Notes: generated by a model from the letters alone, not told the origin. Shown: positions 1-9,492, counted from the stretch's first letter. The stretch: 64,000 nucleotides of DNA from Lysobacter lycopersici (GCF_007556775.1 NZ_CP041742.1:868001-932000); one strand, 5' to 3'. Numbers and translations: made by a program.

Positions 1-124
1 CGAGCCTCGCGGGATTGAGCGCATGCAGGGCTTTCTGCGGGCCATCGGGATCCCACCAGCGTTGCGCGAGCTCGTCGAACTTGTCGAGCTCGCCCTGGCG
101 GAAATTGCCGGATGCCGTGCTCAC
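1..124 (-). CDS. ubiG: Ubiquinone biosynthesis O-methyltransferase UbiG, N-terminal fragment
   Basis: This is the first 41 codons of a gene that runs off the left edge of the window. UbiG carries out both SAM-dependent O-methylations of ubiquinone synthesis. The visible peptide contains [19 protein letters not shown] followed by [14 protein letters not shown], the typical UbiG start, in which an acidic helix and the RWWD motif precede the Rossmann methyltransferase domain. The likely start is GTG at 124-122, which overlaps the TGA stop of mtaD (GTGA), so the two genes are translationally coupled. The methyltransferase core lies outside the window. An ATG further upstream would fall inside mtaD and is unlikely. 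Confidence 0.88.
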   Translation of the reverse strand, partial: MSTASGNFRQGELDKFDELAQRWWDPDGPQKALHALNPARL

Positions 125-1461
125 GATGTCCGCACCGCCGCAATCCGCTCGCGCCACTGCCGCGCGTTCGCGACGATGGCCGCGGCGTCCATGTCGACCA
201 ATTCGCGTTCGCGCAGCTTGCGCGCGCCGGCGATCCACACATCGCCGACCTGGTGGCGGCCGGTGGCGTAGATGATCTGCGACACGACATGGTGCAGCGG
301 TTGCGTTTCCAGCGGCGACAGGTCGATGCAGGCGAGGTCGGCCTGCTTGCCCGGCTCGATGCTGCCGATGCGGTCGTCCCAGCCCAGCGCCTTCGCCCCG
401 CCCAGCGTCGCCGCGCGCAACGCGGAGAACGCGTCGAAGCCGGCGGCGTCCTGCGCCACCGCCTTGGCGAGGATCGCCGCGGTGCGGGTTTCGCCGAACA
501 TGTCGAGGTCGTTGTTCGAAGCGCAACCGTCGGTGCCGATGGCGAGGGTCACGCCCGCGCGTTCCAGCGCACAGGCCGGGCAGAAGCCGGACGCGAGCTT
601 GAGGTTGGATTCCGGGCAATGCACCACGCTCACGCCGCGTTCGGCGCAGAGGAGGATCTCGGCTTCGGTCAGCTGGGTCATGTGCACCGCGATCAGGCGA
701 TCGTTGAACAGGCCGAGCCGGTCGATGCGCGCGATCGGGCGCTGGCCGTGCTTTTCGACGGACTGTTCGACTTCCTGCGCGGTTTCGTGCAGGTGCAGGT
801 GCACCGGGATGTCGAGCTGGTCCGACAACATGCGCACGCGTTCGAAATTGGCGTCGTTGACCGTGTACGGCGCATGCGGCGCGAACGCGGTGGCGACCAG
901 CGCATCGTCGCGCCACTGGTCATGCACTTCGCCGGCGCGTTCGAAGTATTCGTCGTCGGACTTGGCCCACGCGGTGGGGAAATCGATCACCGGCAGGCCG
1001 ACCCGCGCGCGGAAACCGAAGCGCTTGTACGTGGCCCCCTGCACGTCGGGGAAGAAGTAGTTTTCGTTGGCGCAGGTGGTGCCGCCGCGCAGCATCTCGG
1101 CAATGGCGAGGGTCACGCCGTCGGCGACGAAGTCCGGGCCGATCACCGCGGCCTCGATCGGCCAGATGTGCTGCTGCAGCCAGACCTTCAGCGGCAGGTC
1201 GTCGGCGACGCCGCGCAGCAGCGTCATCGGGTTGTGGCAGTGGGTGTTGACCAGGCCCGGGATCAGCGCGCCGTCGGGGCGCGACACCGTTTCCTTCGCG
1301 TCGTAGCGTGCGCGCGCCTCGGCGATGGGCAGCACCGCGAGGATGCGCCCGCCGGAAACGACGACGGCGTGATCCTCGAGGACCACGCCGTGCGGAACCA
1401 CCGGCACCACCCAGCCGGCTTCGATGATCAGATCGCAGGCCTGCGGGGCGGACTCGGTCAT
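121..1461 (-). CDS. mtaD: 5-methylthioadenosine / S-adenosylhomocysteine deaminase (amidohydrolase)
   Basis: This 446-residue metal-dependent amidohydrolase of the TRZ/ATZ family probably deaminates 5'-methylthioadenosine or S-adenosylhomocysteine to the inosine derivatives. Metal-binding signatures are visible: the HxH pair in VNTHCHNP (H74, H76), a His-rich strand HLHLHE (H221-E226), a histidine in HCPESN, and the catalytic GTDG (D311) with the following CASNNDLDM loop. The length is normal for the family. It is the upstream partner of ubiG through a 4-base overlap. In xanthomonads this pairing is common, which fits removal of product from SAM-dependent methylation. Substrate specificity within the family cannot be settled from sequence alone. 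Confidence 0.9.
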   Translation of the reverse strand: MTESAPQACDLIIEAGWVVPVVPHGVVLEDHAVVVSGGRILAVLPIAEARARYDAKETVSRPDGALIPGLVNTHCHNPMTLLRGVADDLPLKVWLQQHIWPIEAAVIGPDFVADGVTLAIAEMLRGGTTCANENYFFPDVQGATYKRFGFRARVGLPVIDFPTAWAKSDDEYFERAGEVHDQWRDDALVATAFAPHAPYTVNDANFERVRMLSDQLDIPVHLHLHETAQEVEQSVEKHGQRPIARIDRLGLFNDRLIAVHMTQLTEAEILLCAERGVSVVHCPESNLKLASGFCPACALERAGVTLAIGTDGCASNNDLDMFGETRTAAILAKAVAQDAAGFDAFSALRAATLGGAKALGWDDRIGSIEPGKQADLACIDLSPLETQPLHHVVSQIIYATGRHQVGDVWIAGARKLRERELVDMDAAAIVANARQWRERIAAVRTS

Positions 1462-1465
1462 CGGC

Positions 1466-2032
1466 TTATTTCACCCGCGACACGTATTCACCGCTGCGGG
1501 TGTCGACCTTGATCATTTCGTCCTGGCCGACGAACAACGGCACGCGCACCACCGCGCCGGTTTCCAGCGTGGCCGGCTTGCCGCCGGTGCCGGCGGTGTC
1601 GCCCTTCACGCCGGGATCGGTCTGGACGATCTTCAGCTCGACGAAGTTCGGCGGCTGCACCGCGATCGGGTTGCCGTTCCACAGCGTCACCACGCAGGCT
1701 TCCTCGCCCTTCAGCCACTTCTCGGCGCCGCCCATGCCGGCCTTGTCGGCCTGCACCTGCTCGAAGGACTCCTGGTTCATGAAGTGCCAGTACTCGCCGT
1801 CGGCGTAGAGGAACTGCATGTCGGTGTCGACCACGTCCGCCTGCTCGACGCTGTCGGTGGCCTTCATCGTCATTTCCACCACGCGGCCGGACTTGATGCT
1901 GCGGTACTTCACCCGGGTGAAGGCCTGGCCCTTGCCCGGCTTGACGTATTCGGTCTCGGTGATGATGCAGGGGTCGTTGTTGACCAGGATCTTCTGGCCG
2001 GTCTTGACGTCGTTCATGCCCAGGCTGGCCAT
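1466..2032 (-). CDS. efp: Elongation factor P
   Basis: EF-P (188 residues) binds between the P and E sites of the ribosome and relieves stalling at consecutive prolines. The protein begins [13 protein letters not shown] and has the loop [10 protein letters not shown], in which K34 is the residue that EpmA/EpmB modify with beta-lysine. The three beta-barrel domains and the C-terminal GEYVSRVK are all present. The start at 2032 was chosen because it gives the standard 188-residue length; the Met five codons later is less likely. The gene is divergent from epmB, which encodes part of its own modification system, with an 88-base shared intergenic region. Confidence 0.97.
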   Translation of the reverse strand: MASLGMNDVKTGQKILVNNDPCIITETEYVKPGKGQAFTRVKYRSIKSGRVVEMTMKATDSVEQADVVDTDMQFLYADGEYWHFMNQESFEQVQADKAGMGGAEKWLKGEEACVVTLWNGNPIAVQPPNFVELKIVQTDPGVKGDTAGTGGKPATLETGAVVRVPLFVGQDEMIKVDTRSGEYVSRVK

Positions 2033-2120
2033 GGGTGCTCCTGTCTCGCCATCGCACGGACGGCTAAAATATTGATTCGGAAGTTCCGGCGATGCCGGAA
2101 CGCGCTGATTCGAAGCCGCA

Positions 2121-3173
2121 ATGATACCCGCTGCCCCCATCCGACCGCATCCTGCGGCTGCGTCGCCCGACTGGCGACGGGCCTGGCGCGAGGCCGTGCG
2201 CGATCCGCGCGAACTGCTGGCGATGCTCGGGCTGGAATCGCTGGCCGGGCGCATCGCGCCGGAAGCCGCATCCGCATTCCCGCTGCGGGTGCCGCGCGGT
2301 TTCGTCGCGCGCATGCGCCATGGCGATCCGGGCGACCCGCTGCTGCGCCAGGTCCTGCCGCTCGACGACGAGGACCGGATCGTACCGGGCTTCTCGGCCG
2401 ACGCGGTCGGCGACGAGGCCGCGCGACGCGGCGGCGGGCTAATCCACAAGTACCGCGGGCGCGCGCTGCTGGTCGCGACCGGCAGTTGCGCGGTGCATTG
2501 CCGCTACTGCTTCCGTCGCCACTACCCCTACGCCGAGGACACCGCGGCGGCGGCCGGATGGCGCGAGGCGGTGGCGGCGATCGCGGCGGACCATACGATC
2601 GAGGAAGTGATCCTGTCCGGCGGCGATCCGCTTTCGCTCGCCGACCACAAGCTGACCGAGCTCACCGACGCGCTGTGCGGCATTCCGCACGTCCGCCGTC
2701 TGCGCATCCACACCCGCCTGCCGATCGTCTTGCCCGAACGCGTCAATGGCGGTTTCCTCGCATGGTTGCGTTCGCTGCCCTGGCCGGTGGTGGTCGTGGT
2801 CCATGCCAACCACGCCAACGAATTCGATGCGAACGTGGATGCGGCCATGGCCGCGCTGCGCGATGCGGGCGCGACGCTGCTCAACCAGTCGGTGTTGCTG
2901 CGCGGAGTGAACGATTCGGTCGAAGCCCTCGCGAACCTGTGCGAACGCGGCTTCGCCGCCGGCGTGCTGCCCTACTACCTGCACCAGCTCGACCGCGTGG
3001 CCGGCGCCGCGCATTTCGAGGTCGGCGACGCCGAGGCGCTGGCCCTGCATGCCGCGCTTGCTGCGCGCGTGCCGGGCTACCTGCTGCCGCGGCTGGTCCG
3101 CGAAATCGCCGGCGATCCGGGCAAGCGTGCGCTCGCCCCGGCGTGGACGCCGCCGCCGCCTTCGTGTAATTAG
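2121..3173 (+). CDS. epmB: EF-P beta-lysylation protein EpmB (lysine 2,3-aminomutase-like radical SAM enzyme)
   Basis: EpmB isomerises (S)-alpha-lysine to (R)-beta-lysine, which EpmA then attaches to EF-P. The radical-SAM cluster motif CxxxCxxC is seen at C123, C127 and C130 ([17 protein letters not shown]), followed by the glycine-rich SGGDPL motif and a PLP-site region near [19 protein letters not shown]. The length of 350 residues is that of the short EpmB branch rather than the longer clostridial aminomutases, which have C-terminal extensions. It is divergent from efp, a textbook functional neighbour. EpmA is not in the window. The short gap to the next gene (24 bases) allows read-through into the fimX-like gene. 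Confidence 0.96.
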   Translation: MIPAAPIRPHPAAASPDWRRAWREAVRDPRELLAMLGLESLAGRIAPEAASAFPLRVPRGFVARMRHGDPGDPLLRQVLPLDDEDRIVPGFSADAVGDEAARRGGGLIHKYRGRALLVATGSCAVHCRYCFRRHYPYAEDTAAAAGWREAVAAIAADHTIEEVILSGGDPLSLADHKLTELTDALCGIPHVRRLRIHTRLPIVLPERVNGGFLAWLRSLPWPVVVVVHANHANEFDANVDAAMAALRDAGATLLNQSVLLRGVNDSVEALANLCERGFAAGVLPYYLHQLDRVAGAAHFEVGDAEALALHAALAARVPGYLLPRLVREIAGDPGKRALAPAWTPPPPSCN

Positions 3174-3197
3174 GCGTTTCCCCCACCGGAGATCCGC

Positions 3198-5282
3198 ATG
3201 TCGAAGGGAACCGACGCCGCGCTGCGCCTCGTCGTGGTCGACGACAGCGTCGAGGACGCCGAGGCCATCGTCAGCGGACTGCGCAACGCCGGCATCGCCA
3301 TCCGTCCGCAGCGCCCAGCCTCGGCCGAGGAGCTTTCCACGCTGCTGTCCGGGCAAGCCATCGACCTGGTCCTGGCCTCGCGCAGCGCCCAGGCGATTCC
3401 GTTCGACGAGGCGATGCAACTGGTCGTCGGCAGCGGCAAGGACATCCCGGTGCTGGTCCTGTTCGACGACATCGATGCCGCTGGCGTCGCGGCCGCGCTC
3501 GGTGCCGGCGCGCGCGCGATCGCCCTGCGCGACAAGCCGCAGCAACTGCTGCAGGCGGTGCGCAACGAATGGGCCGACCTCGACGCCCGCCGCGCCCTGC
3601 GCCGGCTCGAGGCCCAGGTGCGCGAGACCGAGCGCCGCTGCGACGCGCTGATCGAATCCTCGCGCGAGCCCATCGCCTACGTGCACGAGGGCATGCACAT
3701 CCGTGCGAACTCGGCCTATCTGGAGATGTTCGGCTTCGATTCCTTCGACGACGTCGAGGGCATGTCGCTGCTGGACCTGGTCGCGCCGCGGCACGTTGCC
3801 GACTTCAAGCAGCTGCTCAAGCAGTTGAGCAAGGGCGAGGCGCCGCCGCCGAGCTACGAGCTCGAGGCGCGCGGCATGGACGGCGAGGAATTCCCGGCGG
3901 TGATGGAGTTCACCCAGGCCAGCTACGAGGGCGAGGCCTGCGTGCAGGTGGTGTTCCGCCGCCAGGAACTTGCGAACGACCCGGAACTGGCGCAGAAACT
4001 CAAGGACCTGCAGGAACGCGATCCGGTCACCGGCCTGCTCAACCGCCAGACCTTCCTGCGCACGCTGGAGGACGCGATTTCCGACGCGGGCAAGAACCAG
4101 GCGCGGCACGGCCTGCTGCTGGTCGAACCCGACCACTACCAGCGCCTGCTGCACGACATGGGCCTGGACGCGTCCGACGCCATCCTCGCGGCCATGGCCG
4201 GGCGCCTGAAGGGTGCGCTGCAGGGCGATGCCGTGGCGGCGCGCTTCGGCGAACACAGCCTCGCGGTGCTGCTGCACGGCGGCGACCACGTCGGCACGCC
4301 GGCGTTGGCCGAGCGCATCCGCGCCGCGTTCGCCGACGGCATCTTCGAGGTCGGCGACCATTCCAGCGCGATCACCGCCAGCATCGGCGGCGTGCAGATC
4401 GGCGAAAAGATCGCCAACGTCTCGCAGGTGCTGGCCAGGGCCAACCAGGGCGTGCAGTCCGCGCTCGGCGTGGGCGGCAACCGCTTCGAGATCTTCGACC
4501 CCAGCGCCACCGACCGAGCCGAGGAGGAACGCATCCAGGCCTGGGTCGCGCGTTTGCGCGACGCGCTGGACAAGGACCAGTTCGTCCTGCACTACCGCCC
4601 GGTGATTTCGCTGCTGGGCGAACCGGAACCGCTGTACGAGGCCTACCTGCGCCTGGACGCGGGCGAAGGGGAAATGGTCGGCCCCACCACGTTCATGCAG
4701 ATCGCCGAAGAACACGGGCTGCTCGCCGAGATCGACCGCTGGGTGGCCGGCCACGCGATCGCGGTGCTCGGCGAACGCCTGAAGTCGGGCAAGCCGGTCA
4801 CCCTGCTCATGCGCATCAGCCAGGATTCGTTGGGCGACGAACGCTTCGCCAAGCACATCGCGGAAACCCTGCTCGCGCGCGGCGTGCCCGGCGACCGGTT
4901 GGTGCTGCAACTGTCCGAGTCCAAGGTCTTCACCCACATGCGCGACGTGCAGTCGCTGATCGAAAGCCTGCGCAAGCTCGGCGTCCGCACCGGGCTGGAG
5001 CAGTTCGGCGCGGGCATCGATTCGATGCAGCTGCTCACGCACGTGACTCCGGCCTTCCTCAAGCTCGACCGCAGCTTCATGGAGGACCTGCCGAAGAACG
5101 CCGACAACCAGAAGCGCATCCAGGCCATTGCGGCCCACGCGCGCGAGCACGGGATGCGCAGCATCGCCGAGTTCGTGCAGGACGCGGCCAGCATGTCGAC
5201 GCTGTTCTCCTGCGGCGTGGACTACGTCGAAGGCGATTTCCTTGCCCTGCCGAGCGCGGAGATGAACTACGAATTCGAATAG
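3198..5282 (+). CDS. fimX: FimX/Filp-like REC-PAS-GGDEF-EAL protein with degenerate active sites
   Basis: This 694-residue protein has a receiver-like domain (about 10-125), PAS (about 150-260), GGDEF (about 270-435) and EAL (about 445-690). All catalytic sites look lost. The receiver phospho-acceptor position reads DLVLAS (S61 in place of Asp); the GGDEF signature reads GEHSL (351-355); EAL reads EAY (481-483); and the DDFG loop is EQFG (601-604). This is the pattern of FimX/Filp, a c-di-GMP receptor that binds the nucleotide through its inactive EAL domain and works with PilZ and PilB in type IV pilus assembly and twitching. An SD-like GGAG precedes the ATG, and a hairpin terminator follows the stop. 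Confidence 0.82.
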   Translation: MSKGTDAALRLVVVDDSVEDAEAIVSGLRNAGIAIRPQRPASAEELSTLLSGQAIDLVLASRSAQAIPFDEAMQLVVGSGKDIPVLVLFDDIDAAGVAAALGAGARAIALRDKPQQLLQAVRNEWADLDARRALRRLEAQVRETERRCDALIESSREPIAYVHEGMHIRANSAYLEMFGFDSFDDVEGMSLLDLVAPRHVADFKQLLKQLSKGEAPPPSYELEARGMDGEEFPAVMEFTQASYEGEACVQVVFRRQELANDPELAQKLKDLQERDPVTGLLNRQTFLRTLEDAISDAGKNQARHGLLLVEPDHYQRLLHDMGLDASDAILAAMAGRLKGALQGDAVAARFGEHSLAVLLHGGDHVGTPALAERIRAAFADGIFEVGDHSSAITASIGGVQIGEKIANVSQVLARANQGVQSALGVGGNRFEIFDPSATDRAEEERIQAWVARLRDALDKDQFVLHYRPVISLLGEPEPLYEAYLRLDAGEGEMVGPTTFMQIAEEHGLLAEIDRWVAGHAIAVLGERLKSGKPVTLLMRISQDSLGDERFAKHIAETLLARGVPGDRLVLQLSESKVFTHMRDVQSLIESLRKLGVRTGLEQFGAGIDSMQLLTHVTPAFLKLDRSFMEDLPKNADNQKRIQAIAAHAREHGMRSIAEFVQDAASMSTLFSCGVDYVEGDFLALPSAEMNYEFE

Positions 5283-5314
5283 CGGTAAGCCGTGAGCGGT
5301 GAGCGGTGAAATCG

Positions 5315-5341
5315 AAAAGCCCGCCGGATGGCGGGCTTTTT
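5315..5341. terminator. Bidirectional intrinsic terminator between fimX and htpX
   Basis: An 11-bp stem AAAAGCCCGCC / GGCGGGCTTTT (5315-5325 with 5330-5340) closes on the tetraloop GGAT, with a T-run at 5337-5341. The flanking genes are convergent, and both arms carry A or T tracts, so it can serve both directions. Confidence 0.85.
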
Positions 5342-5364
5342 GTTGCAGCGAATCGTACGATTCG

Positions 5365-6261
5365 TCAGCGGATCACGCCTTCCCGGATCGAATTGCCGCC
5401 GAGCGGTGCGTTGCGCAGCGCGGCGATGCGTTCCTCCAGCGGCGGATGGCTCATCAGCAACCTGCCGAGGCCGAGGCTGCCGCCGCTGATGCCGAACGCG
5501 GCCATCTGCTTGGGCAGGGTGCTTTCGCCGTGGTTCTGGGCGAGGCGTTCCAGCGCGGCGATCATCTTGTCGCGGCCGGCCAACGTCGCGCCACCGGCGT
5601 CGGCGCGGAACTCGCGGTGGCGCGAGAACCACATCGCGATCACACTGGCGAAGATGCCGAACACCAGCTGCAGCACATTGACCACGATGAAATAGCCGAA
5701 GCCGCCACCGTCGCGATTGCCGGAAATGTAGCCATCGACAATGCGGCCGACGACGCGCGCGAGCACGATGACGAAGGTGTTGAGCACGCCCTGCAGCAAC
5801 GCCATCGTCACCATGTCGCCGTTGGCGACGTGGCTGACCTCGTGGCCGAGCACCGCTTCGGCCTCGTCGCGGTTCATCGCCCGTAGCAAACCGGTCGAGA
5901 CCGCGACCAACGCATGGTTGCGGTTCGCGCCGGTGGCGAAGGCGTTGATTTCCGGCGCGTCGTAGACCGCGACATCGGGCATGCCGATGCCGGCTTTCTG
6001 CGCCTGCCGTTGCACGGTCGAGACCAGCCACTGCTCGGCTTCGTTGCGCGGTTGGGTGATGACCTGCGCGCCGGTGAAGTGCTTGGCCACCCATTTCGAC
6101 ATCAGCAGCGAAACCAGCGAGCCGCCGAAGCCGAACAGCGCGGCCATCACCAGCAGGCCGGTGAACTGCTGCGGGTTTACCTTGAACACGGACATGACGA
6201 TGCTGACCAGCATCAGCACCGCGAGGTTGGTGGCGAGGAACAGGCCGACGCGCTTCAACAT
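5365..6261 (-). CDS. htpX: Membrane zinc metalloprotease HtpX
   Basis: HtpX is an M48B inner-membrane protease that degrades misfolded membrane proteins during envelope stress. The 298-residue protein starts with two hydrophobic segments (about 5-25 and 35-55) and carries the zinc motif HEVSH (H140, E141, H144) in [14 protein letters not shown] further ligand Glu is expected near [10 protein letters not shown]. Two more hydrophobic stretches (about 155-205) follow. The length matches the family (about 290-300). The start ATG at 6261 lies 77 bases from the divergent gluQ gene. A second M48 protease occurs at 9953-10861 but is of the soluble-domain type. Confidence 0.95.
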   Translation of the reverse strand: MLKRVGLFLATNLAVLMLVSIVMSVFKVNPQQFTGLLVMAALFGFGGSLVSLLMSKWVAKHFTGAQVITQPRNEAEQWLVSTVQRQAQKAGIGMPDVAVYDAPEINAFATGANRNHALVAVSTGLLRAMNRDEAEAVLGHEVSHVANGDMVTMALLQGVLNTFVIVLARVVGRIVDGYISGNRDGGGFGYFIVVNVLQLVFGIFASVIAMWFSRHREFRADAGGATLAGRDKMIAALERLAQNHGESTLPKQMAAFGISGGSLGLGRLLMSHPPLEERIAALRNAPLGGNSIREGVIR

Positions 6262-6338
6262 GGTTGGTTCTCGATTCCCGCGCGACCGGCGCGGACACGG
6301 GCTTAGTGTGGCAGGCGCGGGTTAAATTCAAGCCAACC

Positions 6339-7232
6339 ATGGACATGCCTGCCCCCTACCGCGGTCGTTTCGCGCCCTCGCCCACCGGCGCCCTGCATTT
6401 CGGCTCGCTGGTCGCCGCCTTCGGCAGCTGGCTGGCGGCGCGCCGCGCCGACGGGGAATGGCTGGTGCGGGTCGAGGACCTGGACCCGCCGCGCGAGGTC
6501 GCCGGCGCCGCCGAGGCGCAATTGCGGGCGTTGGCAAGATTCGGGTTCGAAGCCGATGGCGCGATCTGGCGGCAATCGCAACGCGGCGAAGCCTACCGCG
6601 CCGCGCTCGATCGCCTGCTGGCGGACGGACTCGCGTTCGAATGCCACTGCAGCCGCAGCGAACTCGCGAGCGAAGGCGGCATCCACCGGCAATGCATTCC
6701 CGGTGCGCACCGCCCGGACCCGGCCATCCGCCTGCGCGTCCCCGACGGTTGCGACATCGCGTTCGAGGACGCGGTGCACGGGCGCATCGTGCAGCGCGTG
6801 GATCGCGAAGTCGGCGATTTCGTGCTGCGTCGCGCCGACGGGCTCTGGGCCTACCAGCTCGCGGTGGTCGTGGACGATGACGCGCAGGGCATCACCGATG
6901 TCGTCCGCGGCGCCGACCTGCTCGATTCCACCCCGCGCCAGATCCTGCTGCAGCGCACGCTAGCCCTGCCGACGCCGCGTTACCTACACCTGCCGCTGGT
7001 GGTCGACGACGACGGCCGCAAACTGTCGAAATCGCTGGCCGCGCTGCCCGTCGACCCGGCCGATCCACTGCCCGCCTTGCGCGCGGCCTGGACCGTGCTT
7101 GGGCAGGACACGGCGGCGCTTGGAGGCATCGCCGGACGCGATGCCCTGCTCGCGGCCGCGATCGCCGCGTTCGACCCGGCGCGCATCCCGCGCGGACCGG
7201 TCGCGATGTCCGCCGCGTTGCAACATGCGTGA
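6339..7232 (+). CDS. gluQ: Glutamyl-Q tRNA(Asp) synthetase
   Basis: GluQRS is a truncated glutamyl-tRNA synthetase paralogue that attaches glutamate to the queuosine base at position 34 of tRNA-Asp. The 297-residue protein has the class I signature RGRFAPSPTGALHFGS (HFGS in place of HIGH) and a KLSKS motif in DGRKLSKSLAALP. Zinc-binding cysteines are visible in FECHCSRSEL and HRQCIPG. It lacks the anticodon-binding domain, as expected for the family. The ATG at 6339 is preferred because it opens the conserved MDMPAPYRGRFAPSP start; an in-frame upstream codon at 6264 would add residues with no family counterpart. Confidence 0.94.
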   Translation: MDMPAPYRGRFAPSPTGALHFGSLVAAFGSWLAARRADGEWLVRVEDLDPPREVAGAAEAQLRALARFGFEADGAIWRQSQRGEAYRAALDRLLADGLAFECHCSRSELASEGGIHRQCIPGAHRPDPAIRLRVPDGCDIAFEDAVHGRIVQRVDREVGDFVLRRADGLWAYQLAVVVDDDAQGITDVVRGADLLDSTPRQILLQRTLALPTPRYLHLPLVVDDDGRKLSKSLAALPVDPADPLPALRAAWTVLGQDTAALGGIAGRDALLAAAIAAFDPARIPRGPVAMSAALQHA

Positions 7233-7290
7233 TGCGGAGCGAGGTCTAGAATCGATCGCAACACAACACGGACAAGGACAGGAACCCGTC

Positions 7291-8031
7291 ATGGCTTCGA
7301 GAGTCGCATTCGTCACCGGTGGAACCGGCGGCATCGGTACCGCCATCGTCAAGCGCCTGGCCGACATGGGCCACAAGGTCGCGACCAACTACCGCAACGA
7401 GGACAAGGCGCGCGCCTGGCAGCAGCAGATGAAGGCCGATGGCTACGACGTCGCCATCGTCAAGGGCGACGTGACCTCGCCGCAGGAAGCCGAGGCGATG
7501 GTGCGCGAAGTGGAATCGCAACTCGGCCCGATCGACATCCTCGTCAACAATGCCGGCATTACCCGCGACGGCACCTTCCACCGGATGAAGGCCGAGCAGT
7601 GGGGCGACGTGATCAACACCAACCTCAACTCTTGCTTCAACGTGACGCGCCCGGTCATCGAGGGCATGCGCGAACGCAAGTGGGGCCGCGTCATCCAGAT
7701 CAGCTCGATCAACGGCCTCAAGGGCCAGTACGGCCAGGCCAACTACGCCGCGGCCAAGGCCGGCATGCACGGTTTCACCATTTCGCTGGCGCGCGAGAAC
7801 GCGCGCAACGGCGTCACCGTGAACACGATTTCGCCCGGCTACATCGCCACCGACATGGTGATGGCGGTTCCGGAGGAAGTGCGCGCCAAGATCGTCGCCG
7901 ACATCCCCACCGGCCGCCTCGGCACGCCGGAGGAAATCGCCTACGGCGTCGGCTTCCTCGCGGATGAACAGGCGGGCTGGATCACCGGCTCCAATCTCGA
8001 TATCAACGGCGGGCACCACATGGGGTGGTGA
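7291..8031 (+). CDS. phbB: Acetoacetyl-CoA reductase (PhbB/PhaB), copy 1
   Basis: This 246-residue NADPH-dependent short-chain dehydrogenase reduces acetoacetyl-CoA to (R)-3-hydroxybutyryl-CoA for polyhydroxybutyrate synthesis. It has the cofactor motif TGGTGGIG near the N-terminus, NNAGI, the catalytic Ser in ISSINGLKGQYGQ, the YAAAK active-site motif, and the family ending INGGHHMGW, which is characteristic of PhbB rather than of FabG. The exact PhaB length supports the call. It lies upstream of the regulator phaR and a second phbB copy. No polymerase gene (phaC) is in the window. FabG activity is an alternative but less likely. Confidence 0.92.
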   Translation: MASRVAFVTGGTGGIGTAIVKRLADMGHKVATNYRNEDKARAWQQQMKADGYDVAIVKGDVTSPQEAEAMVREVESQLGPIDILVNNAGITRDGTFHRMKAEQWGDVINTNLNSCFNVTRPVIEGMRERKWGRVIQISSINGLKGQYGQANYAAAKAGMHGFTISLARENARNGVTVNTISPGYIATDMVMAVPEEVRAKIVADIPTGRLGTPEEIAYGVGFLADEQAGWITGSNLDINGGHHMGW

Positions 8032-8041
8032 ACGTTTTCCG

Positions 8042-8073
8042 TTCCTTCTCCCCGCGGCAACGGGGAGAAGGAA
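8042..8073. repeat. Perfect 12-bp hairpin between phbB and phaR
   Basis: The arms TTCCTTCTCCCC (8042-8053) and GGGGAGAAGGAA (8062-8073) pair perfectly around the loop GCGGCAAC. No T-run follows on either strand, so it is not a classical terminator. It resembles the short dispersed hairpin repeats that are common between xanthomonad genes. It could act as an mRNA-stability element between phbB and phaR. No second copy was noticed in the window. Confidence 0.6.
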
Positions 8074-8177
8074 AAGCAAACACGTTCCCACCACACCCCA
8101 CCGCACGGAAATCCCGGCAGTTGCAAGCCGTGCTGCACTGCGCCATGCTCGGGCAAACGCCCGGGGGAAACGGCCGC

Positions 8178-8657
8178 ATGGCAGTCCGCGTCATCAAGAA
8201 ATACCCGAACCGCCGCCTCTACGACACCGAGATCTCGAGCTATATCACGGTCGAGGATGTCCGCCAGTTGATCGTGGACGGCGAGGACTTCGAGGTGCGC
8301 GACGCCAAGACCGGCGAGGATCTCACCCGCTCGATCCTGCTGCAGATCATCGCCGAGCACGAACAGGACGGGCAGCCGGTGCTCTCGACCCAGTTGCTCA
8401 GCCAGATCATCCGTTTCTACGGCGATTCGCTGCAGGGCTTCATGGGCAATTACCTCGAGCGTTCGATGCAGATGTTCCTCGAACAGCAGGGACAGCTGCG
8501 CAACCAGCTCGGCGGCGTGCTCGGGCAATCGCCGTGGGCGCTGATGAACCAGCTCACCGAACGCAACCTGCAGTTCTGGAACGACCTGCAGAAGAACGCG
8601 GCCGGCGGCGAACCGCCGTCGCCGCCCAAGGACCGGGCCGGCGCCAGGCGCCGCTGA
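8178..8657 (+). CDS. phaR: Polyhydroxyalkanoate synthesis repressor PhaR
   Basis: PhaR binds DNA and PHA granules and represses phasin and PHA genes when granules are absent. The 159-residue protein has the conserved N-terminal DNA-binding/accumulation domain KKYPNRRLYDTEISSYIT with the EDFEVRDAKTGEDLT segment, then the PHB-binding region (ILLQIIAEHEQ, GFMGNYLERSMQMFLEQQ) and a basic tail. The ATG at 8178 directly opens the conserved MAVRVIKKYPNRRLYD and has a purine-rich GGGGGAAA upstream; longer in-frame starts reach into the intergenic hairpin and have no conservation. It is flanked by two acetoacetyl-CoA reductase genes. Confidence 0.94.
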   Translation: MAVRVIKKYPNRRLYDTEISSYITVEDVRQLIVDGEDFEVRDAKTGEDLTRSILLQIIAEHEQDGQPVLSTQLLSQIIRFYGDSLQGFMGNYLERSMQMFLEQQGQLRNQLGGVLGQSPWALMNQLTERNLQFWNDLQKNAAGGEPPSPPKDRAGARRR

Positions 8658-8691
8658 TCGCCCGCGAAGATTCGAAAGGGGAAAGCATCCG

Positions 8692-9432
8692 ATGGGCAAG
8701 CGCGTGGCCGTCGTTTCGGGCGGCGTGGGCGGGTTGGGTACGGCGATCTGCCGCAGGCTGGCGCAGGACGGCTGCCGCGTGGTCGCGGCCGACCTCGCGG
8801 GCAACGAGGAACGCATCGCCGCGTTCCGCGATGCGACGAACGATCTCGACATCAGCTTCGCGCCGCTGGACGTGCGCGATTTCGATGCCTGCGGCGAACT
8901 GGTTCGCAGCATCGAAGCCGAACACGAATCGCTCGACATCCTCGTCAACGCCGCCGGCATCACCCGCGACGGCACCCTGCGCAAGATGGACAAGGCGCAA
9001 TGGGACGCGGTGCTGGGCGTCAACCTCGGCGGCGTGTTCAACCTGTGCCGGCCCGCGGTCGAAGGCATGGCCACGCGCGGCTTCGGGCGCATCGTCAACA
9101 TCAGTTCGGTGAACGGCCAGACCGGCCAGTTCGGGCAGACCAACTACGCCGCGGCCAAGGCCGGCATGCACGGTTTCACCATGTCGCTGGCGCGCGAGGT
9201 GGCGCGCAAGGGCGTGACCGTCAACTCGGTGTCGCCGGGCTACTGCGCCACCGCGATGGTGATGGCGTTGCCGGAAGACATCCGCGCCGGCATCGTGGCG
9301 AACGTGCCCGTGGGCCGACTTGGCGAACCCGATGAAATCGCGCGCACGGTGTCCTTCCTCGCCGCCGACGATGCGGGATTCATCACCGGTGCGAACATCC
9401 CGGTGAACGGCGGGTTGTTCATGTCGTTCTGA
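8692..9432 (+). CDS. phbB: Acetoacetyl-CoA reductase (PhbB/PhaB-like), copy 2
   Basis: This is a second 246-residue short-chain dehydrogenase, clearly paralogous to the gene at 7291-8031 and of identical length. It has VSGGVGGLG as cofactor loop, NAAGITRDGTL, the catalytic Ser in ISSVNGQTGQFGQ, YAAAK and the ending VNGGLFMSF, where copy 1 has INGGHHMGW. It starts 34 bases after phaR and has a GAAAGG-GGAAAG purine stretch upstream, so the three genes are likely co-transcribed. The divergent C-terminus suggests a different acyl-CoA chain preference or a FabG-like role; sequence alone cannot decide. Confidence 0.85.
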   Translation: MGKRVAVVSGGVGGLGTAICRRLAQDGCRVVAADLAGNEERIAAFRDATNDLDISFAPLDVRDFDACGELVRSIEAEHESLDILVNAAGITRDGTLRKMDKAQWDAVLGVNLGGVFNLCRPAVEGMATRGFGRIVNISSVNGQTGQFGQTNYAAAKAGMHGFTMSLAREVARKGVTVNSVSPGYCATAMVMALPEDIRAGIVANVPVGRLGEPDEIARTVSFLAADDAGFITGANIPVNGGLFMSF

Positions 9433-9449
9433 TCGACGCCGCCTCTTGC

Positions 9450-9485
9450 AACGAAAAAACGGGCCTAGTGGCCCGTTTTTTCGTT
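9450..9485. terminator. Strong bidirectional terminator
   Basis: A 16-bp perfect stem (9450-9465 with 9470-9485) has the core GGGCC-TAGT-GGCCC flanked by six A residues on the left and six T residues on the right. It separates the PHB genes from the convergent small gene at 9493-9921 and can stop transcription from both sides. Confidence 0.92.
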
Positions 9486-9492
9486 GTTCCCA

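Noticed and set aside
8042-8073. Hairpin after phbB considered as a transcription terminator
   Set aside because: The stem is perfect, but no T-run follows on either strand; it was recorded as a repeat hairpin instead.
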